Source: Deltaproteobacteria bacterium
Lineage (GTDB): Bacteria > Desulfobacterota > Desulfobacteria > Desulfobacterales > JAFDCJ01
Assembly (NCBI GenBank): GCA_019310665.1
Contig: JAFDDW010000212.1
Span: forward strand, 1 to 5,030
Direction: 5' to 3'
Length of the DNA stretch: 5,030 nucleotides
Positions 1 to 4,958 of this stretch are shown here, one piece after another. Below the pieces are notes generated by a model. The model worked only from the letters and a program-made list of their open reading frames with translations, had not been told where the DNA came from and did no database searches. Each line of letters begins with the position of its first letter. Positions within the stretch are counted from its first letter, which is position 1. The translations under genes were made by a program, and so were the position numbers.

Positions 1-95
1 TTAAAACTTCCCAACCTCTGACCTTCTCACCTTCTTATCTTCTCAACTTCCCACCTTCCTATCTTTCCGCCTTCCACATTCCGCATTCCGCATTC
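1..95. repeat. Degenerate pyrimidine-rich short-repeat tract downstream of mnmA
   Basis: The top strand is almost purely C/T with interspersed A, built from loosely repeated 7-9 nt units of the type CCTTCTCA, CCTTCTTAT, CTTCTCAA, CCTTCCTAT. It ends in two exact tandem copies of CATTCCG plus a partial third (77-95). I see no ORF, terminator hairpin or RNA gene in it. Similar degenerate arrays occur between genes in some deltaproteobacterial genomes (recollection, not checked). The left end is cut by the window, so the full length is unknown. Confidence 0.6.
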
Positions 96-103
96 AAAAG
101 CCT

Positions 104-137
104 CTCTGCCCCATGCGCTATGCCCTCTGCACCATGC
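104..137. repeat. 21-bp-period direct repeat entering the 3' end of mnmA
   Basis: CTCTGCCCCATGC (104-116) and CTCTGCACCATGC (125-137) are identical at 12 of 13 positions and lie 21 bp apart, separated by GCTATGCC. The second copy is inside the mnmA reading frame and encodes part of its last residues (MVQRA). The stop codon (118-120) lies between the copies. The repeat is therefore partly coding and partly intergenic. Confidence 0.65.
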
Positions 138-1197
138 TTTCTTCTATCCATCCCCCCCCCAGTATCTCATCCCCTCGATAGAAAACCGCGCCCTGGCCGG
201 GAGTTACAGATGCTTGAGGCCTTTTAAAGCGAACAACGGCCGCATTCACTCCCCGGGGTTCGACAGTGGCCGCTACTTCTCGACTGCGGTAACGCACCCG
301 AACATGCATGTCTTCAGGCGCTTGGGGCGCATCCCCAATCCAGTTGATATCGACGACGTTACAATCGGATGCCACTAGATCATTTCTGGCGCCGACTATC
401 AAACGGTTGCGTTCAGAGTCGAGCCGAACCACGTAATAAGGCTCGGCAGCCGGACAGTTGATACCGCGGCGCTGTCCGATGGTAAACAGGTGTAACCCCT
501 TGTGCTGTCCAATAACCTGTCCGTTCATGTCTTCAATTATGCCGGGGGTCGACTTAAATCCCTTTTGTGCCGACAGAAATTCTCCGTAAGAGTTGTTTTT
601 GACAAAACAAACGTCCTGGCTTTCGCCCAGGGTTACAGGCTGCAAGCCTTTTTGTGCAGCCATTTTTTTTACCTCTGATTTTTTTATTTCTCCCAGAGGG
701 AAAATGGCTTTGCCCAGCTGTTCAGCGGTCAGACGGGCCAGAAAATAGGATTGATCCTTTTGCGGGTCGAGGCCTTTGAACAGGTGACAGGTGCCGGATT
801 TATCCTTTTTGATAACCGCATAGTGACCGGTGGCCAGTTTCTGCGCTCCCATTTTCTGTGCGTGGCCAAGGATGATGCCGAACTTAATGGTGGGATTGCA
901 TCGCATGCACGGATTCGGAGTCTGGCCGCGCTGGTAGGTCCGGGTAAAATAGTCGACGACTTTATCTTGAAACTCCCTGCGGATATCGGCTATTTCTACA
1001 GGTATATCCAGTTGTTTTCCGATATCAAGGATGCGATGTTGGTTTTCTGCTCCCGGGTGCTGGGTAAAGCATGAAGCTTGCTCAAACCCGGTGATAAAAT
1101 GAATCCCAATTACCTGATGTCCCTGTTCTTTCAGTAAACAGGCGGCCATTAAAGAGTCAACGCCGCCGCTTATGGCAACTGCGGTAGTTTGCTTCAT
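118..1197 (-). CDS. mnmA: tRNA-specific 2-thiouridylase MnmA
   Basis: MnmA adenylates U34 of the Lys, Glu and Gln tRNAs and replaces its O2 with sulfur, giving the s2U part of mnm5s2U; it acts in the cytosol. The 359 residues are close to the usual length (about 360-370). Visible motifs are the PP-loop SGGVDS (10-15), NPCMRCN (95-101), TGHYA (123-127), DQSYFLARL (148-156), GESQDVCFV (191-199) and TIGQRRGI (239-246). The two catalytic cysteines by family alignment are C100 and C197. C97 adds a CxxC pair. The ATG at 1197-1195 directly follows the TGA of the upstream ferredoxin gene, and I see no Shine-Dalgarno sequence before it, so translation is probably coupled. The family normally ends near GGGWIE; the tail ESMVQRA here comes from a G9 run followed by repeat sequence. 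Confidence 0.97.
   Translation of the reverse strand: MKQTTAVAISGGVDSLMAACLLKEQGHQVIGIHFITGFEQASCFTQHPGAENQHRILDIGKQLDIPVEIADIRREFQDKVVDYFTRTYQRGQTPNPCMRCNPTIKFGIILGHAQKMGAQKLATGHYAVIKKDKSGTCHLFKGLDPQKDQSYFLARLTAEQLGKAIFPLGEIKKSEVKKMAAQKGLQPVTLGESQDVCFVKNNSYGEFLSAQKGFKSTPGIIEDMNGQVIGQHKGLHLFTIGQRRGINCPAAEPYYVVRLDSERNRLIVGARNDLVASDCNVVDINWIGDAPQAPEDMHVRVRYRSREVAATVEPRGVNAAVVRFKRPQASVTPGQGAVFYRGDEILGGGWIEESMVQRA
152..160. repeat. C9/G9 homopolymer inside the mnmA 3' end
   Basis: Nine consecutive C on the top strand read as G9 in mnmA and encode the end of LGGG (codons CTG GGG GGG GGA). The glycines belong to the conserved C-terminal GGG motif. The uninterrupted run is prone to polymerase slippage or sequencing error. 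A one-base change would alter only the last 10 or so residues. Confidence 0.9.
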
Positions 1198-1623
1198 TCA
1201 AAAAAAGGTCTGGTGGATCGAGCGCACCTCCATGGCCCTTGGCGGGCACGCAGGCACGCACAACTCACATAAGCTGCATTTTTTCTGGTCAAAAATAACT
1301 GTCATCTCCGGACGCTGAACCGCGAGGGCTTCCGTGGGGCACACTGCCGTACAGGCGCCGCAGTCCGTGCATTTTTTATTGTTACGTTTAATTTCCTGTG
1401 AAGCATTTTTGACCTTCACGCCCTGGGCCTTGAGAAATTTGACACCTTCAGAAAGATTTTTCTTCGTGCCGGATAATTCAAGCGCCATAATACCCTCTTT
1501 GCGGGGCAGAACGGCCGCATTGAGTATATTGAAAACCAGGTCGTAGTCTTTGGTTAAATGATAAACAATGGGTTTATGCACTTCGGTTTTCGGAAAGCGA
1601 AGAATGAGTATTTTTGAGTACAC
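1198..1623 (-). CDS. NIL-domain protein with two [4Fe-4S] ferredoxin motifs
   Basis: This is a 141-residue cytosolic protein. Residues 1-75 look like a NIL domain (RFPKTEVHKPIVYHLTKDYD early, then a segment ending in LKAQGVKVK), a small ACT-like fold also found at the C-terminus of MetN transporters. Residues 80-130 form a dicluster ferredoxin. The first cysteine set is C85, C88, C91 and C95; the second is C116, C119, C122 and C126. All eight ligands are present and both sets end in CP, so two [4Fe-4S] clusters are expected. NIL-ferredoxins are linked to sulfide incorporation into homocysteine in methanogens (MA1822 with MA1821). Here the partner is MnmA, so a role in supplying sulfur, electrons or a cluster for tRNA thiolation is inferred. 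The start is GTG (1623-1621), supported by a GGAGGT 5 nt upstream; the next in-frame ATG (residue 46) would delete half of the NIL domain. Confidence 0.93.
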   Translation of the reverse strand: MYSKILILRFPKTEVHKPIVYHLTKDYDLVFNILNAAVLPRKEGIMALELSGTKKNLSEGVKFLKAQGVKVKNASQEIKRNNKKCTDCGACTAVCPTEALAVQRPEMTVIFDQKKCSLCELCVPACPPRAMEVRSIHQTFF

Positions 1624-1628
1624 GCCGG

Positions 1629-1634
1629 ACCTCC
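1629..1634 (-). promoter_or_regulatory. Strong Shine-Dalgarno fixing the GTG start of the NIL-ferredoxin
   Basis: On the minus strand GGAGGT lies 5 nt before the GTG at 1623-1621. It is a near-perfect anti-16S match, and no ATG lies at a suitable distance, so the GTG start is well supported. Confidence 0.85.
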
Positions 1635-1668
1635 AGAAATAAACAATAATATTCTTACCGAACCAACC

Positions 1669-1697
1669 AATCTAATGGTAAATAGATGTTCTGTCAA
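1669..1697 (-). promoter_or_regulatory. Sigma70-like promoter of the NIL-ferredoxin/mnmA operon
   Basis: On the minus strand a perfect -35 TTGACA (1697-1692) is followed after 17 nt by TAGATT (1674-1669, four of six consensus bases). Transcription would start near 1662, giving a leader of about 40 nt. Two short inverted repeats overlap it: ATGTT/AACAT (1686-1690 with 1696-1700) over the -35, and ATCTA/TAGAT (1670-1674 with 1683-1687) over the -10. Either could be a regulator site, but both are short enough to arise by chance. Confidence 0.6.
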
Positions 1698-1740
1698 CAT
1701 TTAGATGGCGCTAACTTTTAAGAAAAAGCTAAACTATATA

Positions 1741-1769
1741 TTGACAAATTGGCTTATAATATGTACAGT
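1741..1769 (+). promoter_or_regulatory. Promoter of the yefM-yoeB module
   Basis: A perfect -35 TTGACA (1741-1746) is followed after 17 nt by TACAGT (1764-1769, four of six consensus bases). A better -10 match, TATAAT, lies at 1755-1760, but it is only 8 nt from this -35 and has no good -35 of its own (AACTAT at 17 nt). The -10 overlaps the first TGTACA operator core, which fits autorepression. The transcript would have a leader of roughly 100 nt. Confidence 0.55.
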
Positions 1770-1780
1770 ATATGTGTACA
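1762..1780. promoter_or_regulatory. Paired TGTACA operator cores for YefM-YoeB autoregulation
   Basis: Two perfect 6-bp palindromes TGTACA (1762-1767 and 1775-1780) lie 13 bp apart, about one and a quarter helical turns. The first overlaps the proposed -10 box. TGTACA is the established core of the long and short palindromes bound by E. coli YefM-YoeB, which are similarly spaced. Finding them directly upstream of a yefM-yoeB pair makes autoregulation very likely. Confidence 0.8.
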
Positions 1781-1840
1781 GAATCTGAAGGTGCTCCTTT
1801 TTAAATGGTCATTGAAAATTGCAGAATGAATAGTTAATTC

Positions 1841-1855
1841 TCCGCCTCAGGCGGA
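1841..1855 (+). other. GC-rich hairpin in the yefM leader
   Basis: TCCGCC (1841-1846), loop TCA, GGCGGA (1850-1855) form a perfect 6-bp stem. It ends 8 nt before the Shine-Dalgarno of yefM. There is no U-tract, so it is not a terminator. It could tune ribosome access or stabilise the leader, or be a copy of a small dispersed palindromic repeat. Confidence 0.55.
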
Positions 1856-1863
1856 TCCGAGTT

Positions 1864-1868
1864 GGGAG
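1864..1868 (+). promoter_or_regulatory. Shine-Dalgarno selecting the ATG start of yefM
   Basis: GGGAG lies 5 nt before the ATG at 1874. An in-frame TTG at 1862 precedes this site and has no ribosome binding site of its own, so the ATG is preferred. Confidence 0.75.
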
Positions 1869-1873
1869 CTAGT

Positions 1874-2152
1874 ATGCCTATTCAAACAACTTACACGAAT
1901 GCCCGTGCACAATTCGCGAAATTATGGGACGAAGTGGTAGACAACCAGGAGGTGATCGTTATAAAGCGGCGCGGTACTGAAGATGTTGCCCTCATCGCAG
2001 CCTCTGAACTATCAAGTCTTCTTGAAACAAGTCACCTGTTAAGATCTCCAAAAAATATCCAGCGTCTATTAAAAGCCTTCGAGCGTGCCAGGTCAAAGCA
2101 GGGACGTACAACATCGCTACAATCCTTGAAAAAAGAGGTTGGGCTTGAGTAA
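1874..2152 (+). CDS. yefM: Antitoxin of the Phd/YefM family
   Basis: This 92-residue protein is the antitoxin of a type II module. Residues 1-50 match the Phd/YefM DNA-binding fold (YTNARAQFAKLWDEVVDN, then EVIVIKRRGTEDVALIAASEL). Residues 51-92 form the extended toxin-binding tail. The segment ETSHLLRSPKNIQRLL closely follows E. coli YefM (ETAYLLRSPANARRL), which separates it from other Phd-type antitoxins. It should bind and neutralise the YoeB-like toxin encoded next and repress the shared promoter through the TGTACA sites upstream. The ATG at 1874 is chosen over an in-frame TTG at 1862 because the Shine-Dalgarno lies between them. It overlaps the toxin gene by 8 nt. Confidence 0.93.
   Translation: MPIQTTYTNARAQFAKLWDEVVDNQEVIVIKRRGTEDVALIAASELSSLLETSHLLRSPKNIQRLLKAFERARSKQGRTTSLQSLKKEVGLE
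2134..2138 (+). promoter_or_regulatory. Shine-Dalgarno selecting the TTG start of the toxin
   Basis: AGAGG, inside the last codons of the antitoxin, lies 6 nt before the TTG at 2145. The alternative in-frame TTG at 2139 directly abuts it and is too close. No in-frame ATG or GTG exists before residue 50, so a rare TTG start is required, which would keep toxin output low. Confidence 0.65.
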
Positions 2153-2444
2153 AAAAAGAAAGAAAATCCCAACCCAAAAAATTGAACAAAGGGATGCGGT
2201 ATTTCATCCTGAATTTCGCGAAGATTTAAAGTATTGGGTAAAAACTAATCGGCAAGTCGCTTTTCGCGCTTTTAACTTGATTGAAGCCATTATGAGAGAT
2301 CCCTTTTCCGGTATTGGTAAACCAGAGCCCTTAAAATTTATTCTTTCAGGGGCATGGTCCCGCCGTTTAACACAGGAACATCGTATTGTTTACACCGTGA
2401 GCGAGGAACGGATAGACTTTTTGCAGGGCAGATATCATTATTGA
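2145..2444 (+). CDS. yoeB: YoeB-family mRNA interferase toxin
   Basis: This 99-residue protein of the YoeB/RelE superfamily would cleave mRNA in the ribosomal A site and be held inactive by its antitoxin. The core from about residue 17 aligns end to end with E. coli YoeB: FREDLKYW, DPFSGIGKPEPLK, LSGAWSRRLTQEHRIVY and the terminal RYHY. The catalytic residues by alignment are all present: E61 (E46 in E. coli), R80 (R65), H98 (H83) and the final Y99 (Y84), so it should be active. Compared with the 84-residue E. coli protein it has about 15 extra N-terminal residues rich in Lys and Arg (SKKRKK at 2-7). The TTG start and the 8-nt overlap with yefM suggest coupled, low-level translation. Confidence 0.93.
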   Translation: MSKKRKKIPTQKIEQRDAVFHPEFREDLKYWVKTNRQVAFRAFNLIEAIMRDPFSGIGKPEPLKFILSGAWSRRLTQEHRIVYTVSEERIDFLQGRYHY

Positions 2445-2461
2445 AACTTCGATTATCAAAC

Positions 2462-2481
2462 AAAAGGTTGAAAACCCTTTT
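2462..2481 (+). other. Weak hairpin after the toxin gene
   Basis: AAAAGGTT (2462-2469) can pair with AACC plus TTTT (2473-2476 and 2478-2481), with a GAA loop and one bulged C. The stem is A/T-rich and its U-run is part of the stem, so at best it is a poor terminator for the toxin-antitoxin transcript. Confidence 0.3.
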
Positions 2482-2486
2482 CACTA

Positions 2487-2510
2487 TTAGGTTGAGAATC
2501 TCATACCTAA
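2487..2510. other. 10-bp hairpin in the spacer before the fusion gene
   Basis: TTAGGTTGAG (2487-2496) pairs with CTCA and ACCTAA (2500-2503 and 2505-2510), leaving a 3-nt AAT loop and a single bulged T at 2504. No U-tract follows, so it is not a classical terminator. It may be an mRNA processing or stability element between yoeB and the acyltransferase gene. I found no clear promoter for the latter in this 100-nt spacer. Confidence 0.5.
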
Positions 2511-2544
2511 GCAGATAGCCCTCAAAACAAAGGCTGATAAAAAA

Positions 2545-4695
2545 ATGAACCGGTTTGCCTATCGCACAACAGGGTTTGCCATCAAAGCCATTTCCAACCT
2601 TTCCAAGGCCAACATTTCTCTCCATGGCCAGGAAAATATTCCCCAAGGGTCCATTATCTTTGTCATCAATCATTTCACCCGGCTTGAAACCATGCTGATG
2701 CCTTACCAGATTTTTACCTTAACTAACGTGCCGGTCTGGTCACTGGCGGATTACGAACTTTTTAGTGGTCCTTTCGGTAATTATCTTGAAAAAGTCGGTG
2801 CCCTTTCAACCAAAAACCCCGACCGGGATCGCCTCATCGTAAAAACATTGCTCACCGGAGAGGCCGACTGGATCATCTTTCCGGAAGGCCGAATGGTTAA
2901 AAATAAAAAGATTATCGAAAAGGGTCAATTTATGATTTCCTGGGCTGGTGGAAAGCGTCCGCCGCATACCGGGGCAGGGACCCTGGCGATCCGAACTGAA
3001 TTTTATCGACAGCGTTTGCGATGTCTTTCAGAAGAAAAGCCGGATGAAGCCCAGTACCTGATGGACCTGTTTCAAATCGAATCCCTTGAGCCGATTTTGA
3101 ATCGAAATACCTTTATCGTACCGGTCAATTTAACTTATTATCCTATCCGGGCCAGAGAAAATATTCTAAGTAAGCTGGCCCTGCGCCTGGTCGAAGATCT
3201 TCCGGAGCGCCTTATCGAAGAACTCATGACTGAAGGCTCCATGCTGTTTTCGGGCGTTGATATCGATATTCGTTTTGGAAAGCCCATTAAAATCGGGGAT
3301 TGTCTTCAAAACGCGGCCATTAAAAGGGATATCGAGACAAAAGAAAGGATTAATTTTGATGATCCAATTGCTTCTAAAACCGCCATGAGAAAAGAAGCGT
3401 TTAAACTCATGCAGCAATACATGACCGGCATCTATAATATGACCACAGTGAACCTCGACCATCTCTTTGCCTCGATGCTGCGATTTATACGCTCGAAAAG
3501 GATTGAGGAGATTGAATTGTGCCGACGCGTGTTTCTGGTTGCTTCTCAAATCCAGCAACATTCTGGTTTGTATCTTAATCGCAGCCTTGAGAGGGATCAA
3601 ATCCATCTGCTGACCGATGACCGATTTGGCAAAGTGGATAATTTTATCAAAGTCGCTGAAGAAAAGGGTAATCTGAAGAAAACCAACAGCACCCTTGTCA
3701 TCGACCAGTCGACATTTTCATCGCCCTACGAATTTCATCGGGCCCGAATTGACAACCCTATTGACGTCATCGCCAATGCCGTGGAACCTCTCACGGAATT
3801 GCAGCGGACCTTGCGCCGCTTGGCTTACCTGCCGAATTTCTGGATCAGAAAAAAAGTGGCCGGTTTCCTGATTTCCCAGGATATAGAGGAATACGAAAGT
3901 GACTATCACAAATTTTTCATCCAGGAGGAATCAAAGCCTATAGACGTCGGAAGGCCGTTTCTCGTAAGAGGAAAATCTAAAAATGTCGGGGTGTTGCTTT
4001 CCCATGGATATATGGCCGCCCCCCGTGAGGTCGAGAATCTGGCCCGTTATTTGGGAAGCATCGGATTTTGGGTGTATGTTCCGCGTTTAAAAGGACATGG
4101 AACCTCACCGGATGATCTTGCCACCCGGTCATATCAGGATTGGATGGTATCCATTGATCGGGGATATGCCATCATCAGCAGTATTTGCAAACGGGTTGTT
4201 GTGGGCGGATTTTCTACCGGTGCGGGGCTGGCGCTGGACCTGACTGCACGGGTTAAAGAAGTTGCCGGGGTATTTTCGGTGGCAGCCCCCATGACGCTCA
4301 AGGATTTTTCATCAAGGTTCGCCCCGGCAGTGGATATGTGGAATCGGATTATGGACAAGGCTTACGGGGTAGGTCCTAAAATGGAATTTGTTGAAAATAA
4401 GCCGGAAAATCCTCATATTAATTATTTGCGCAATCCCATATCAGGTGTCAGAGAAATCCAAAGGCTGATGGATGACCTCGAACCCAAGCTGCCGGATTTG
4501 AATATGCCGGCTTTTATCGTTCAGTCCCTCAGAGATCCGGTAGTTGATCCGAAAGGGTCCCGCAAAATTTTTGAGCTTCTCGGTACTGAGGATAAAGAAT
4601 ACCGTCTTTTTAACTTTGATCGTCATGGGATTCTTTTAGGAGCCGGCGCTCAAAGAGTCCATAAAGCTATCGGTGAATTTATCAATAGGTTTTAG
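2545..4695 (+). CDS. Acyltransferase (PlsC/GPAT-like) fused to an Est30-like alpha/beta hydrolase
   Basis: This 716-residue protein has no signal peptide or clear membrane segment, so it is probably cytosolic or peripheral at the inner membrane. The N-terminal part (about 25-250) is a PlsC-type acyltransferase: motif I NHFTRLE (42-48), a GALSTKNPDRDR segment (85-96), FPEGR (112-116) and VPVNLTYYP (192-200). Motif I is HX4E (H43, E48) instead of the usual HX4D. Residues 250-465 are a mostly helical region I cannot assign; MTTVNLDHLFASMLRF (299-314) vaguely recalls the GPAT C-terminal extension. Residues 475-716 are an alpha/beta hydrolase close to Est30 and monoacylglycerol lipases: HG (487-488), RLKGHG (514-519), nucleophile S557 in GFSTG, D664 in LRDPVVDP, and H694. 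The full triad is present. It may acylate and deacylate glycerolipids, but the substrate is unknown. The start is the only candidate after an in-frame TAG at 2488; a weak AAAGG lies 11 nt upstream. Confidence 0.9.
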   Translation: MNRFAYRTTGFAIKAISNLSKANISLHGQENIPQGSIIFVINHFTRLETMLMPYQIFTLTNVPVWSLADYELFSGPFGNYLEKVGALSTKNPDRDRLIVKTLLTGEADWIIFPEGRMVKNKKIIEKGQFMISWAGGKRPPHTGAGTLAIRTEFYRQRLRCLSEEKPDEAQYLMDLFQIESLEPILNRNTFIVPVNLTYYPIRARENILSKLALRLVEDLPERLIEELMTEGSMLFSGVDIDIRFGKPIKIGDCLQNAAIKRDIETKERINFDDPIASKTAMRKEAFKLMQQYMTGIYNMTTVNLDHLFASMLRFIRSKRIEEIELCRRVFLVASQIQQHSGLYLNRSLERDQIHLLTDDRFGKVDNFIKVAEEKGNLKKTNSTLVIDQSTFSSPYEFHRARIDNPIDVIANAVEPLTELQRTLRRLAYLPNFWIRKKVAGFLISQDIEEYESDYHKFFIQEESKPIDVGRPFLVRGKSKNVGVLLSHGYMAAPREVENLARYLGSIGFWVYVPRLKGHGTSPDDLATRSYQDWMVSIDRGYAIISSICKRVVVGGFSTGAGLALDLTARVKEVAGVFSVAAPMTLKDFSSRFAPAVDMWNRIMDKAYGVGPKMEFVENKPENPHINYLRNPISGVREIQRLMDDLEPKLPDLNMPAFIVQSLRDPVVDPKGSRKIFELLGTEDKEYRLFNFDRHGILLGAGAQRVHKAIGEFINRF

Positions 4696-4726
4696 ACTTC
4701 TTCAAAGATTGTGCTTTAAATTCGTG

Positions 4727-4740
4727 GCGCCGGTTGGCGC
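4727..4740. other. Short GC hairpin after the fusion gene
   Basis: GCGCC (4727-4731), loop GGTT, GGCGC (4736-4740) form a 5-bp all-GC stem 31 nt after the stop codon. No T-run follows, so intrinsic termination is doubtful. It might protect the mRNA 3' end. Confidence 0.35.
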
Positions 4741-4850
4741 AGTAAGTGTGACATACTTCAATTTCTCTATCCTGTTAACGTCTGCATCAATTCAATCATT
4801 CGCATGTTTCATACAAAAAACTAAACCACTCAAGTTGATATTAAGCGATT

Positions 4851-4881
4851 TTTTGGCCAAAATTTTGACATAATCGATTAT
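4851..4881. promoter_or_regulatory. Two 12-bp palindromes flanking a -35 box
   Basis: TTTTGGCCAAAA (4851-4862) and ATAATCGATTAT (4870-4881) are both perfect 12-bp palindromes, with centres 19 bp apart. They sit on either side of the TTGACA at 4865-4870. The position suits operators of a dimeric regulator acting on the downstream lipoprotein gene, although the A/T-rich background raises the chance of coincidence. Confidence 0.45.
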
Positions 4882-4893
4882 TTTTATTAAAAT
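4865..4893 (+). promoter_or_regulatory. Strong sigma70-like promoter of the lipoprotein gene
   Basis: A perfect -35 TTGACA (4865-4870), a 17-nt spacer and TAAAAT (4888-4893, five of six consensus bases) make the best promoter match in the window. Transcription would start near 4900, leaving a leader of about 59 nt before the ATG at 4959. The rest of 4696-4958 holds no gene that I can support. Confidence 0.7.
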
Positions 4894-4958
4894 AAATAGA
4901 TCAAGTTGAAAATTCACATGGATCGATACGGCACAAATTTGAAAGAGGCAAAATTACG

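Noticed and set aside
77..95. CATTCCG tandem copies considered as a CRISPR or iteron array
   Set aside because: The units are only 7 bp with fewer than three copies, there are no spacers, and no cas or replication gene is nearby.
751..1074. 107-residue plus-strand ORF opposite mnmA
   Set aside because: It lies wholly within mnmA, which has all its family motifs; it has no ribosome binding site or recognisable domain.
1805..1837. 10-codon ORF in the yefM leader
   Set aside because: The AAGGTG lies about 11 nt upstream and the peptide has no telling composition, so it is not annotated as a gene; it is mentioned only as a possible regulatory ORF.
2338..2673. 111-residue minus-strand ORF across the end of yoeB and the start of the fusion gene
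   Set aside because: It overlaps two well-supported genes and shows no domain; it is a frame shadow.
3166..3606. 146-residue minus-strand ORF inside the fusion gene
   Set aside because: It is antisense to a continuous conserved coding region and has no promoter, ribosome binding site or known motif.
4727..4740. Hairpin considered as an intrinsic terminator of the fusion gene
   Set aside because: The stem is only 5 bp and no T-run follows on the plus strand.
4673..4873. 66-residue plus-strand ORF after the fusion gene
   Set aside because: It starts inside the preceding gene in another frame and runs through A/T-rich sequence into the promoter at 4865; it has no Shine-Dalgarno or recognisable domain.
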